Assembly (NCBI GenBank): GCA_022695795.1
Contig: MU404131.1
Span: forward strand, 144,398 to 208,397
From: Biscogniauxia marginata
Lineage: Eukaryota > Ascomycota > Sordariomycetes > Xylariales > Xylariaceae
Length of the DNA stretch: 64,000 nucleotides
Direction of reading: 5' to 3'
The translations under genes were made by a program, and so were the position numbers. The notes below the pieces were generated by a model. It was given only the letters and a program-made list of their open reading frames with translations, was not told where the DNA came from and ran no database searches. Shown here piece by piece: positions 44,972-57,865 of the stretch (its first letter is position 1; every line of letters begins with the position of its first letter).

Positions 44972-47572
44972 TCATGCATACTTGATCTTAAACACCCAAC
45001 AGAATTCCTCCTTATCTAACAGATTCTCTTGGACCTCGATGCCCAGGACCGTATCACTTCCCTTGCCACTTACACTCCATTGTAGAGCTTGGCCTCCTTC
45101 CACGGCCAACAAACTCACCTCATCGCCCTCTAGGATCGGCACCGGCGCCGGCACGCTTACAAGCCCATCGACAACCACCGGTTTCTCCAGGAACAGGACG
45201 TAGAACGCCTCTTCCGTGTGCGTAAATCTTATATCTGGGCCCCCATCCACCGCCCCCTGGCTCTGCACAAACCAGTACTTCGTCCCAAAGATCGCCTCGC
45301 CGTGCCCACGGATCCAACCGCCGGCCTCCCTCAAGCTATCCACTTCGGCCTGGACCAGCGACCCGTCGGCACGGGGCCCGATGTCGAGCAGCAGGTTCCC
45401 ATTCTTGGCCACGATGTCGACGAGTGTGTAGACCAGCGTGCTCGCGTTCATGTAGTCCTCGTCGGGCGTCGCGCCGTTGTACCCGTAGCTGTAGGGATCC
45501 ATCCCCCGGTTGCTCTCCCACTTGCGCGCCTGCGCTGACGCGTACGTCGCGTACTCGGGCGTGTCGAAGTCGGCCGCCTGCGCGAGCCCACACCGCGAGT
45601 TCACCGCGACTTGCCTGCCCTGGGCACGGGCTTCATTCCACCAGCGCGCCGCGAAGGGGGCCGTCGCGTTCGGGCCCCCGATGTCGCACCACATGATATC
45701 GGTGTCATAATCGCGCGCGAGCGTCTCCATCTGCGGCAGCATAAGATCTTCGAGGAAATCTCCGACCTCCACGTGGCCCGTATACGGCTCTTCGGCGCCC
45801 GTGTACGGGTTCGTCGCCAGCACCCCGGGCCATGAGTTAGTCGCCGGCACGGACGCCACTGGGAATTGGTCGAATCCGTAGGGTCCGAACGATGGGTTGT
45901 ACCACTCGGGCAGCGAGAAGTAGGTCCCGCGCCGCAGTGACGGCTGGTGCAGCGCCGCAGCGTCGAAGAGCTCGCGCAGCAGGTCCCGCCGCGGACCGTA
46001 GTGCAGCGCCGTCCGGTTGCTTGTCGCTCCTGCGTCGAAGAGTGCGAACCCGTCGTGGTGCTTCGACGTGATCACGAAGTACTTGGCCCCCGCGTCCGCG
46101 AACAAGTCCACCCACGCCTTCGGGTCGAAGGCCGAAGCCGTGAAGTCCGGGAACGTGTCGTCGTAGGCCCAGTCCGGGCCGTACGTGCGCAGACGGTAGT
46201 CATAGAAGTCGGAGGGGTCGGCCTGAGGGTGGTGCGTCGAGTACCACCTAGTTTCATGTTAAGTTTATGATCAGTGGATAGAACTGTAGCACAGTGATGA
46301 AGAGGAGGTGAACGGGGTTAATACCAGAACCACTCCGCGTAGCTTTCATGCGGTGACGAGTTTCCCCATCCCGTCACTGCATACGGTCCCCAGTGTATGA
46401 AGATGCCGTACTTGGCATCGTTGAACCAGTCGGGGGACTCGTGCCTTGCGAGGTTGTCAAGATCCTCGGTCCATTCTGTAAGACCGATCTCGACATCTTT
46501 GAATCCCACCGTTCGTTGACTAGTGCCGTCGTCGATGGCTACAGAGACATCTACCAGTCCATTCGAAGATCCTTCGACACCAAGGGTCGCAATTTTCTGA
46601 TCTCCCGGACATAAACGCTTCAGGTGTCCCTGCTTCGTAGTGTTGAAGCCCTCTCCAGTAAGACTCAAAGTCAGCCCATCTCCGGCAATGCACCGCGAAC
46701 CCGCATTATTGACTGTGATCTCTATGACCTGTGCACCACCGTCTAGCCACTTCTGCGTCGGCCGCACAGCCTGCACATCCGCCCTAGCAGATTCATGGCT
46801 GCCGCTCCCTGCACTCCAGAGCGAGATAGCAAAGACGTGCATCCGCCCAGCGTCCGCATCGGTAGTCTGCGGCAGCGCGACGGAGCGCAGCTCTTTGCCA
46901 GGCTCTAAAGCCACTGTACGCTCAAAGATGTGACTAGTGTTAAAATTGACACCCGTCGGCGTGAACCGGCTACCGAAGACCAGCTCGCCGCGGTTCAACG
47001 TTAGGAAGCTGAACCAGTCGAGTGTGCGCAGCTCGTGTACCGAGGTAGTGCCGTCCGCGTATGCGAACGTTGCATTCGCCGTCACGGTAGCGAGCTCGAC
47101 ATCCCCGGAAATCAGGAATGAGGCCGAGAAGTACGGGTAGGTGCCATTGTCGTTGCTATCATCGGTGTTGTTCAGGATAGGTACGGGGATGGTCTGGCCG
47201 CTGCATATCACATTGTCTGGATTCTTGATCCCCGTGTAACCCGGGAACGAGTATAGAATGCCCGTAGTGACGGAAGTGTAGAACGGAGTTGGTAGGTCCG
47301 GCGCCGGGTAGGATTGGCCCAGACTGTCGAAGGAGGCCTCACCCGGGTAGGTGCCGAAAGCCTTGTTATTATAGTATGGCGAAAGATCGAGTGGCACCGA
47401 CTTTGGATTGTCTTGGTCAATATTGTACAAGAGAAGCTTTGCATTGGATGAAGAATCGTACCTGGGCCGAGGAGGATTGCAACGCCGATCTCCCAAGAGC
47501 TCCTTTTGCAGCCGCTACGGTGATGCTACTCGCCACGTATACCGTGAAGCTCAGAATATTGTAAGGGGACAT
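44972..47572 (-). CDS. Secreted alpha-L-fucosidase, GH29, with a 5' frame break
   Basis: Glycoside hydrolase expected to release terminal L-fucose from glycans or plant polymers outside the cell. The body runs from about 47475 to 46325, intron 46324-46248 (GTATTA...CTAG), then 46247-44972. A fungal N-terminal beta-rich domain of about 300 residues precedes the GH29 barrel, which begins at KYGIFIHWGPYAVTGW. Further motifs: FVITSKHHDGFALF, then DIMWCDIGGPN with the probable nucleophile Asp, LLDIGPRADGSL near the barrel end, and a short C-terminal beta domain. ATG 47572 gives a good signal peptide (MSPYNILSFTVYVASSITVA), but its frame is +1 relative to the body. The switch would fall near 47474 (after ...SSSAQ, before RYDSSSN). 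No normal intron solves this, so a frameshift mutation or sequence error is likely. If real, the gene is broken. Confidence 0.85.
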
Positions 47573-50500
47573 AGTGAATACATGTACAGTTCCTTCTTTA
47601 ATTGACTCAATGGATTACCAAATGAATCCGTCAATGATCATATTCTAGCTTGAAGTTAAGATTCAATAACCCCCATGTTGGTGAGATCTCCTCATAGTTT
47701 GTCCTTCCCAATTTGGTTGGATTGGTCATCTGCATATTCTACCCTCATCGCGAGTGATCGGCACAGATCTTTGGCCTCCATGGTAACATTTCAATCGCCT
47801 CGCAAGATAGCAGATCATCTAGATCCTCGGTCTAAAGTCTGCAGCGTAGAGCCATAGTAGTTAGCCCGGACACGGAGATAGTCCGATAGCACGCTGATGG
47901 GAACGTTACATTTAATGTCGACCTCTCGGTTAGTCGTGATTGTCCCAGGAAAAGTTGAAACAGGTGTAAACAAGAGATACGGCAACTCGAAAATAACCCT
48001 GCTTTTCGCAACCCCGCCGCGCCCCGACTTTTGCTCCCAGATAGGTAGCGAGATTCGTTACCTAACAATACCCCTATACATAGACATGTTTATAAATGTT
48101 CTCCATGACTGATATAGGGTCCTAAGTCCCAACATCGGACAGTGTGATAGTAACATTGTCTATGATGACCTGTATTATATATGAAACATAGGCTTTCTAG
48201 CATGAGATAACTCGAAATCCAAGTCATTCTATCAAACATATGGTGGCACTATAGCTCATACAATTATTTTAAACCTGAATTCTCTCATACTTTTTACATA
48301 TGGTACATCCTAGAGGTTGCTAGGTTAAAAGGTTAAAAGGGTAATGCTCCATATCGTGACCACCTCATACTCGTCATCGCTTGTGAGCCTGACTAGAAGC
48401 TGAAATACAAAAAAAGGAAGGGATAAGCGATAGTAAGTAAAAAGTCGTAGTAGACGGCCCGTCGATGAACCATGGTTGTGGTACGGTTGATATATAAGTT
48501 TAAGTCATCGGGGCATATGAAACGCTACTTGCGCTTCTGGTGCTTAAACCATTCGAGTATTGTAAACCTTATTCGCCATTAGAAAACCCCCTCAACCAGC
48601 CTGCGAATATAAGTATAGAAAAAGCCTCTATAGAACAATAGGAGTTTATTACTTATACTCTGATTATTTCTTCCCTGAGATATAAACAGTTCAGCTAGTA
48701 TGGAGGTGCTATTGGGACAAACATCAAAGGGCCTAGCAACTTCGCCTATATCTTCAGATAATTGAAGCATCACACGTTGGGTCTTGAGTAGAGATCTAAA
48801 TCATTTATACTAGGTTCTCAGGCAAGAGGTTATAACCAACCTCCTATGAATATATAGCTTCATTTGACAATCCTCGTCAAGGAGCAACATCCTGTCAGAC
48901 ACTCAATAGTTTTGGGATATTATCAGATTATCCTCCCCGTGGCCGTTTGATATATGGCAGACTAAGCTTGTCCGCAAAAATACTTGAATATCAAGAAGAT
49001 ATCAGGGTCAAGGACTCGTATCCGTGGATGTGGCTATCCCCTGTAGCCGCTCTTAGTAGTAATAGAGAGTAGTAGGTATAGGAGATATGGGAGAACAAAG
49101 GGTATAATTCTATGTATGATTTAGATGTCGCTTAGGTTCCCTTGCACAACAATTGTATTCCTATTCTTACCTCAACGTGAGCTTCGTTTGGGAGACAGCG
49201 TAGAATTTTGTAGTGCGTTATAACCACAGGCAAGAGATACAATATACTGTGCTACTATTCTCTTACTTTATGAAACACCTAGGAATGGCCAGGATTACAG
49301 GTGTATCTGCAAATGGAAGCCATGGCTGAGAGATGATTCACCTCACCGACGCTTCCTACGTAATCTGGACACGGTCATTTTCAACGCACCAGTGAATTTT
49401 CCGTTCTTTACTTGCCGGTTCATGGTTGGACTAGCTTTCTAGGCATTCTATTTCAAATCCAAGAATGCCAAAACGACTATATGACACAATAGTATGAAGA
49501 GACCAATTGTGTTCAAAGGCAAAGCCTGACATATGAATGTAGATTATGATTGCGTGGAACTTATGTCTCTAATATGGCCATGTTAATTCATACAATCCAT
49601 TTCGGGTAGGCCGGGAAGGGAGCGCTTGGTGTAATGTTAGTATATCGAGATCGCGATTTTGAACTGAATCGCGGCAGAGCCTGGATGGCAGTTAAACCTC
49701 CGATGAGCTCTATTTAACTTAGTATATCCTGAAGGGTACCTGCCTAGCAGCGATCAACAGCATATACTCATGGAGCCCGCCAGTAAAGGTTACGTGTCAT
49801 TTGGTAGACTGTGAATCTGCGGATATTCCGAAACCAGAGGATTCAAAGCTGGGAGAAGGACTATTACTATTATGCGGCTTATGAACATGCAATGAACAAG
49901 TAGCCGTATATGATAAGTGTTTAATACCCAGTCTCTCTCTAATTAATCACCTGGTGCTTCTAACCTAGATGCACGTCTACTCTAATAAAAGGGGAAGAAG
50001 GATAAAATTGAACAGTTTACCACGATTGCTGAAAACCCCGTATTTTGCTCTGTTCTATGCCACCTGTCATGCTTCAGCTTTGAGTTCGAATACAAGTGGG
50101 AAAGAAGGAGATGTCTTTCCAAATCCCGGCGAATACATATGAAACTGTTCCATCTCGTGGCCAAATCCCGGCTTGGGGGAACCTTCTAACAGACACATTA
50201 TTACGCGAGCAAGTATTCATGTAAGCCAAGATTCGCTCATCATTATAGCCTCGATGTGATTCACATATATTTGTGGGCTTTGCTTGGCATATAGTCCTCC
50301 CAGGTATCTCCCTAATGAGCCCGTATTACGAAAGTGCTGAAGTATCCATATAAACATCAGTTGTCATATTGAATGAATATACTCCTTCCCCTTTTGTCAT
50401 CCCACAGAACGCTGTACATAGTTCACTTCGACCGACGACTGGACAATTCTATAATATACCAAACCGCTATTGATTATAACATGATATCTCAAGTTGAAGA

Positions 50501-51826
50501 TGACATTCCATTTTCAGACGGCTATATTAATAGTGCTTTTCAAAAGCTTACCACCATGTTTCTTCAAATTGTGGGATTCCCAGATATCTTGACCTTAGGC
50601 ACCCAAATTAATAAACACATCAAACACCGGTAAGCCTGATAATGACCCAAAGACGAGTAATTCCACCGAACCCCCTTTTAACGTAACTTCGAGGATAAGA
50701 GGGAAATACTTTCATATGAATCTGACACGATATTTGGCTGGCGAGTCCGCTCGTGCGTCCCGCACACACATTGAAATATACATCATGCGGCGTTAGAAAC
50801 GTGGGGATGGTAGTGAGGTAGTCTAAACACCTTACATATATCAATATATAGGCCCGCACATAAGCGGGTTATCTGTACGATGACGGCACCTTTCTGTATG
50901 TATCAACTAAACGATGGTTTACCACTCCGACCCAACTTCGTGATGAACCTTAGCGTCTACTCTTCCTTCTAATATTATGGCCGAGAGTTTGTCCGAGTAT
51001 AGTGAGGCCTATACGGCGCTTCGGCATTCTTCTTCGATAATAGTACCAGTTTATCTATTTGCTATAATCTGCCGGGTTCAAACTTCGATCCATAGATATG
51101 TAGTTAGCGTAGCATCGATGAACGTTCCAGGGGATTTATAGAAGCGAATACTAATAAATTCTTGCTTTGAACAACAGAGAATAATCCATGAGGCGAGTCC
51201 TTGCACTGACTGAAATCGCCGTTTCAACCCGTGATCTTGAGTCTAGAAGAAGTGATCGCCTTACTTAGAACCAAAAGAGCCCAATTCATTCACCAGTGGC
51301 AAGGGTCATGCCCGCCTCGTAGAAGTTTTTGCAACCCCCATGTTTCCGAGATCCGCCTAGGAGGGCATGATTCTTGGTTCCATTTATCATCATGTTATTA
51401 TTGGGGTGGGTTTAATAGCCGGGTAAAAACGATACAGCCAAAAGCTCCCAACCTAACTTGAGGGATCAATCAGCTTTCGGAGGGATGGCACTTCTTCCCT
51501 AATGCGGCAATAGAGTCAATAAAGTCACAATCTGTCACTGTCCAATCAATTTACATCTGCTCAAGGGAAGCAAATCTGCGAGCAAATTCTGCGTCTTCGG
51601 CAGTTCAGGCTTAACTGGCGGTGACTTATGGGAGCCTTCTCGCGACGCATAAGGATCGCAGGACACAAAAAGGCTTCCCTGGATTTCCTCCCCCCTGGAA
51701 TTCATCTTGCACATCCTTTCTTTTTCACCTTACGCTCCAGTCACTACCAACTAGTCACTGATCGTCATCGCCGTCACTTCCTAAGATTTTCACCCCTTAT
51801 CAGCCTTCAGAAGTTAGCCAGGCAAG
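47573..51826. other. 4.3 kb intergenic, no gene recognised
   Basis: Slightly AT-rich, no long frames with recognisable domains. Small frames (48579-48773, 49982-50164, 50373-50633, 51231-51461, 51628-51933) show no motifs, signal peptides or splice partners. No tRNA-like cloverleaf, LTR end or TIR was noticed. The last ~100 bases (pyrimidine-rich CTTTCTTTTTCACC, then CACCCCTTATCAGCC) look like the leader of the DUF1996 gene. Confidence 0.4.
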
Positions 51827-53179
51827 ATGCAGTTGACCACCATCGCTGCTACGGCACTACTGGCGCGGAATGCCGCTGCTCAGTTCAGCATGCTTCGGTT
51901 TGCGTGTTCGCAGCTCGTCGTCGACCGAATTGACCCCCTTGTGAACCCAGGCATGACTTACACGCCGCATCTACACCAGCTGGTCGGAGGAAACTCTCTC
52001 AACATCTCGATGGACCCGGAGACGTATGATATGGCCGCGGAGTCTACGTGTACTTCGTGCAGCTTCAAGGAGGACAAGTCTAATTACTGGACTGCCGTCA
52101 TGTTCTACAAGGCGGCGAATGGGACGTACAAGCGAGTGCCCCAGGTTGGCAACGGGGGTCCCCAAGGAAAACTAGAGAACAACGGCGGTCTAGATGTGTA
52201 CTACATTCCAAGTGGCAAGGTTACTGCTTTCAAGAAGGTACGGTTAAATCTCAAATTCGGGCATGATGGATGCGATTTTTTCTAACTTTGCACAGGGATT
52301 CCGTATGTTGGCAGGTAGCGCCACCAACGAGGACCCATCCAAGGTGGCCAAGTCAAACATCTGCCACCGATGCTGGACATCAACTAGCGAGAACACCTTT
52401 GTCGGTGGTGCACCCTGCACTGGCTCCGACACTGTCGATATCCCGCATGACAAGAGTTGCAAGATGATCCGTCAGACCATAATCTTCCCCACGTAAGTTT
52501 CAGAAAATCCTACGTCCTGGAGCCTGCTAGGTTCTTAGAGATGTGGAAGAGTGACTAACATGAGCCTGCGCCTAGATGCTGGGACGGCGTGAACCTCGAC
52601 AGCCCCGACCACCAGAGTCACGTCTCATACAGCTCCGGATCCGGTGCCACCGGCGGCGGCGCTTGCCCCTCAACTCACCCCGTCAAGCTCCCACAAATCA
52701 TGTACGAGCTGATGTGGAACGTGACCGAGTTCACGAACATGCCCGACTTCCCCACCGATGGCAGCAACCCGTATATCTACAGCATGAATATGGGGTAAGT
52801 CAAGCTACATATATATATATATCAGAGCTATTCAACGAATGGGAAAGCATGGCTGACACTTCTCTCAGCGGATCCGCTGCTCATGGCGACTACCTCTTCG
52901 GCTGGGAGGGCGACACGCTCCAGAAGGCCATGGATAACAACTGCAACCTGAACACCGACTGCCCTGCGGCCGGAATCCACGCGCAGACTCCCGCCGAGTA
53001 CAACGCTTGCACCAAGGAGCAGCAGGCACCCGAGGAGGTCGACGGATGTAAGCCTTCCAAGCCCCCTACTATATTCAATATGATTTCTCGAAGCTAGAAG
53101 ACAGAAGAAGTATACTGACAAATGTGAACTACCAGGGCTCGCGGCTCTCCCTGTCGGAGAGATGGCCATCAAGGCTTAA
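51827..53179 (+). CDS. DUF1996 secreted protein, five exons
   Basis: Fungal DUF1996 family, extracellular, biochemical role not established. Exons 51827-52237, 52296-52492, 52576-52794, 52869-53047 and 53136-53179, 1050 bases, 349 residues. All GT/AG, no internal stop. Signal peptide about residues 1-19 (MQLTTIAATALLARNAAAQ). The family signature follows: RIDPLVNPG then PHLHQLVGG (His48, His50; the family's conserved HxHxxxGG). Later come CTSCSFKEDKSNYW, CWDGVNLDSPDHQSHVSY, CPSTHPVKLPQI and GDYLFGWEGDTLQKAMD with paired cysteines. The last exon encodes only LAALPVGEMAIKA. Length and domain are complete. A short (AT)n run sits in intron 3 near 52808-52821. Confidence 0.92.
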
Positions 53180-53836
53180 ATTCGAATTTCCTCAGCTATT
53201 TCTTTGCGTGTCGATAGGAGGGAGAAGAGGATCCCTATCGATTTGTTTTCCCCCGCAGCGGGTGAAGGACTTGGGAAACTTTAGTCGAGTGAAAAGCTTC
53301 CAAGGCGGGAATAGCTCTTCCATGTTGAGGAATTAGTTCTCAAGTCTTTGTCTTGTATGCTCTAGTCTTGTCAATATTGACTGTTTAGTGAGGTCTGCAC
53401 TTAGAATTTTTTATTTTTTTATTTTATTTTACTATTTGTTGTTATCACTTTGACGTATTTGTAGTTAACCAAAGTTCATTATCCCCCCTTGAATACCATG
53501 TTGTTTCGCAATCTCTAATTTGAAGTTTGATAGCACCACTTTCATGTTTTGTAATTGGCATGTGCGCACCAATGAAAAAGTAAGACATACAATAATATAA
53601 TAGTAGTTTGGATTTTAGTTGTGAGTTAGCAGGTAAGGTGATAAGCAAGACCATGTAGCATTCATATGTACGTCTACCTAAAACAACAGTCTTCAAACTT
53701 GACACTCTATGAAAATTTGAAACTCAGTCAGACTTTTCTTGCAACCCAATTTCCTCGTCTCGCGCTGCTATATCACTCCCTCTCCACTCCAATACCTCCG
53801 TGGAGAGTGGTACATCCATCTAACCACCCGTCTCAT
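53180..53836. other. Intergenic between convergent genes
   Basis: 3' flanks of the DUF1996 gene and of the AA8 gene. Contains a T/A-rich run TTTTTTATTTTTTTATTTTA near 53407. No gene. Confidence 0.4.
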
Positions 53837-54615
53837 CTACTGGTTCTTCTGTACCAGGGCGTCAAAGTCGGCGTTGCCCGCGGTAGAAAAATCGTGGTCC
53901 CAGTACGAGTAGACATCGTGGACGTTGATGGGCGAGTCGGCCGTGGAACCGCTGGGCTTAGTTTTGGAGTACGCGAACGCGAAACGGTTGTTACCCGCCG
54001 GGTTGAGGGTCTTCATCTGGTTGCTGGCGCCAGTAAACGAGGTGCACCCCGAGCATTTGGCTGTGTATTGCCAGTGAGTGCTGTTTGACTTGGTCCCCGT
54101 CGATAGAAGCTGCAACGTCGCTCCCGTGTCTGGAGTGGGTGTCGTGTGGGAACTGCCGAATTTCATTCTTGGATTAGATTCCTCAATTCCCACAGGGAGA
54201 CATCTCGTTTCAGCGAAGTTACACTCACGTAGCGCGGCGAGATGAGACGACGGCGCCGCTGCCGCTAGACCAGGCTACGGTCAGGGGGCAATTGACCATC
54301 TGGCCGCCCCAGGCCAACCCGGCCCAGCCCACGGCTGAGGGCGCAATGACTTGAATTACGGCATCGTAGTTGTCAGGGGCTGGGCTCGGTATCGCGACGC
54401 GGAAGTTAATCACGGCTGATCCTGTCGTGTACGCGGCACTGTACTCGGAAAAGGTAAAGCCAGTCTCTGTGTCTTGGACGACAGTCGTGCCTGCGGCAGA
54501 GCTTTTAGTTGCTAGAAGATAGGAGAGTTAGAAGGTTATCTCGGACACCTTTTTAACAGTACATACTAAGGCCTATCAGCGCCGTAGCGTATGCGACACC
54601 GAAGTTCCAAAACAT
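53837..54615 (-). CDS. Stand-alone AA8 haem b cytochrome domain (cellobiose-dehydrogenase-type)
   Basis: Secreted electron-transfer domain like the N-terminal cytochrome of cellobiose dehydrogenase, which in relatives passes electrons to lytic polysaccharide monooxygenases. Exons 54615-54567, 54511-54229 and 54167-53837, 663 bases, 220 residues. N-terminus MFWNFGVAYATALIGL is a signal-peptide-like start. The fold signature is VGWAGLAWGGQM with candidate haem-ligand Met88, then CPLTVAW, TGATLQLLSTGT, THWQYTAKCSGC (disulphide pair) and NRFAFAYSKTKP. The C-terminal VHDVYSYWDHDFS has histidines that could supply the second haem ligand. No flavin dehydrogenase or cellulose-binding module follows; the stop comes right after the domain. 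The length is normal for a single-domain AA8 protein. Confidence 0.85.
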
Positions 54616-56340
54616 CCTGGGCAATGTGACTTCGAGTGTTAGTTAGGAGGTTGGGCACAGAGTTTCTGTATCTTTAGGTGCGACTCTAACAGTAACTTGA
54701 ATATTTCGTTATTACCGGGTGGCCAGTACAGCGCGTGTCAGAAAGTCGTCATACAATGAAAGACCGTTCTGAGTAAATTATCAACTTACATATTAACATA
54801 CACAAGAAAGATAGCAATTAAGGTATGATTATTGGAACAGCTAAAGCAGGGGAAGCCTCCCATGTGCGGTACAAAGTGTGCGTAGACATTGGAATAATTT
54901 AAATACAGACCCAGCGGCTCATTATGTATATCGACTTCGTACAGGGTTAGAGTCTCAGCTAAGTGATGCGGTACTGCATGATATGAGGGGAAAACGTCGA
55001 GAGTAGGCCATGAAAGCTACGATCTTCGATGGCGTATAAAGCCAGTTTCGCCGCCCAGCTTGTCTTGGCCCATCTACGAATTTCGACGCCTCCGTGTAGT
55101 GACTATCCATTCTTGGGGAGACGGAGCGCCATAAGTCTAACAGTTGGAGCAGCGGAGCCGACATAATGGCTGTTGGGGTAGCAAAGAAGTGACGTTGTCG
55201 AAGCGTCGGCAATTTAGCCGTTATATTGTACTGGGCACACAGGGTATATCGCAAACGAGGTTAAATAGACTCGGCGAGCACATTTGCACCTATACCCGCA
55301 TCTGCTATAAATATAAGAGCCAATAGCATGCTTGGTAATTAGCAATCCGATATCTGTCCCGTGACATGGGCTTTAATGTGCCTGCAGGGGACTGACGCAC
55401 CTTCGTATTCCATTCTACCATTGAAATAAGCTAGATGTAGTAGGGAACTCGGGTGAGGTACCGATGATTCATTTATTTAAAAGACCTAAGTAAGCCGAGC
55501 CAAGGCCCAGGATTTTAAATGTCTGAACGACGTCGCCGAACGGCCATGGATTTAAGAGAAATAACGTGAGCTGGGACGTGGCTCAGAGTCCGCATTTAGA
55601 CTTCATATTCCAGATGCCTAGAGTGTAGTGTCTACAAAGCTCTAGATTCTTGAACACAGCAAGGCCTTGCAAATGATTGAAGTGAATATTGGTATTTCTA
55701 ACATGTGATGCTATTGGTGATGCAACTCCGTAGATATAGGAAGGGCTAGGCCTAAGAACTTGACCAGGATTTTTAAACCAGCCATGCTGAAGCTAGCAGT
55801 TGGCACTGCATCTAGATCACAATTATGCCTCGAACCCTAGACATATTATCAAGGGGTTACACATCAGAAAGATTAGGCGTGCCCTCTCAACTATGGGACG
55901 TCTGGTGTTTTGAAATGGCCTCTCTGTGAAGAAACACCTGTGAATAAATTGAGGTGGTTTCTGTTATGACCTGTATCATATGTGAACCTTTTAGATACCT
56001 AGACCGTTTGTCAGTGGTAGTGCTAGAATATTGAATTTGTATATTCCTTTAGTGAGACTTAGAAGTCATCGAACTATTTCCTTGTTATTCTCTGCGCGCT
56101 GGAATAGTTAGCTTCAGAAAGGAGACGATGGATGGTGTCCAAAAGGGAAACAAAAACTCCATGGGCTATCAAAGAGGCTTCATAATCTTTATAGAATGAA
56201 TAGTAGTACATTTTGTTCGAAATTAGTGAGTTGTATGATTGGAAGTAAAAGTAGTGTGGTAACCATTAGACCAACCGTTGATGGAGTCGACAGCACGTAA
56301 ATTGAGAGGGTTATCACATACAAGATGCAACTCAATTACA
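54616..56340. other. 1.7 kb intergenic, no gene recognised
   Basis: Upstream region of the AA8 gene, then sequence without recognisable frames (54955-55254 minus and 55144-55326 plus overlap on opposite strands and have no features). No repeats noticed before the TIR at 56343. Confidence 0.4.
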
Positions 56341-56342
56341 TA

Positions 56343-57636
56343 AGTCAATTGCCCTAGCCGCGTTCCACCCCCAGCTCGTTTAATAAATTTTAAGTGTTAT
56401 AATAATATTATAATTAATATAATTAACCTTTTTTTCGATAAGTTAAATAACCGCTTTATTTACGATATTCCTTTTTAATGTCGATAAAACGTTAATAAGT
56501 TTAAAATAATAAAAAATATAAAAAATAAAAATTTAATTATTAATTTTAATTATAAAAATTATACCTTTTAAAAATAATTATAAATAAACGTAATTCATAA
56601 TATTAAAATATATATTTATAAAAAAGGATTTTATTAATTCTTTTATTATATATATAAATAAATTTAATAATAATGTTTTTTAAATATAAATAACATTAAA
56701 TTATTACGTTTATTATAAGTTAAATATTTATTAAAATTGCTTTAAAATTGCTTTAAAAGTATTTATTTTTAAAATTAAACTTAATAATTTTAAATAATAA
56801 CATTTCTTAGTTATAAATAGTTATAATAGTTATATAATTAAAGAATTTATATAAAAGTATTATATTAATAAGATTTAACTTGCCTTTTTACTTACTTATT
56901 TAATTTATGTTTTTAACCGCTAAATATAACGATGTTTTTAAATATTAAAAAACGTTTTATTAAAAATTAATTTAAATATATATAATACGAATAAATATTT
57001 ATTTAACTTTTTTAATAATAAAAAAAAGAAAAGAATAATGAAAAACATTATAATTAACTTATAAACTATATAAAGCCTTTTAATTTGCGTTTCGTTAAAA
57101 TAAATAAAAATACATTAAAATAATTACTTTTTAATTTAATTTAATCGTTATTATTATTAAATTTCAAGGTTTTTATAACTCTTTTAAACTTAAAAATATA
57201 TATATATTTTATTTAAAAAGCTTAATAAAGCTTTTAACTTTAAAACTATAAAAATAATAATTATAAAAACTTAAAAAACCCCATTTAAAAATAACATTAA
57301 ATAAAATAAAGTTAAATAAATATAAAAAAGTTTTATTTAATTTAAATAAAACGTTTATAAACTTATTAGTTATTATAATAATAAAAAACAAAGATGATAT
57401 TTTAAAAGTAACGAAGTGTTTTAATTTTTACTTTAAAAAGCGACGAAAATAAAATCGAAATAAAGGTTAAAAAAATAAAGTAACTAAATATATCTACATG
57501 GCTAACTCCGAATCTAGGGGTGAATAGGGTTTATAATGGCTTCATTTTTGCAAATTATATGAGTAGTTAAGTGTTATAAAGCATGTTTTTTAGGGTGGCA
57601 CGCAAGGGGGGTGGAACACGGCTAGGGCAATTGACT
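56343..57636. mobile_element. Fot1/pogo-like Tc1-mariner element, internally degraded
   Basis: 1294 bases with terminal inverted repeats beginning AGTCAATTGCCC and continuing through CTAGCCG(C/T)GTTCCACCCCC (about 30 bases, one or two mismatches). TA lies on both sides (56341-56342, 57637-57638). AGTCAA... ends and TA insertion are typical of the fungal Fot1/Pot-type pogo group, whose autonomous members are about 1.8-2 kb, so this one is internally deleted. The interior (56380-57480) is extremely AT-rich with no frame, while both ends keep ordinary composition. The 60-codon minus frame at 57209-57391 is an AT artefact. Confidence 0.7.
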
Positions 57637-57638
57637 TA

Positions 57639-57865
57639 TATTCCATGGGCCGTTACTGAGAAGGGTTCTATGACCCTGACGTCCGCACTATGAAACACAG
57701 TTTAGGACGCTGCAAAAGAAAAGAAAGGATATGGAAGGGGAGGGACACCATAATCATTCGGTCAGTGTACTATATACTCTATAGACCATCATTAAGCATA
57801 CTTAGTTAATCTCCAATAAACGCTCGCGCGCGCGCGCATATACATGGCTCGGAATCATCACAGCG
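57639..57865. other. 3' flank of the MFS gene with a short (CG)n run
   Basis: No gene. A GCTCGCGCGCGCGCGC run at about 57822-57837 is unusual beside AT-rich sequence and free of RIP-type change. Confidence 0.4.

Noticed and set aside
45120..46270. Multiple Arg/Ala-rich ORFs over the fucosidase gene
   Set aside because: Shadow frames of a high-GC coding region; the minus-strand GH29 frame has recognisable motifs and they do not.
51050..51110. tRNA-like GGGTTCAAACTTCGATCC
   Set aside because: Resembles a T-loop but no acceptor, D or anticodon stem can be drawn around it.
47573..51826. Secondary-metabolite or effector gene in the 4.3 kb gene-poor spacer
   Set aside because: Looked for signal peptides with cysteines and for large enzymatic domains on both strands; found none that could be supported.
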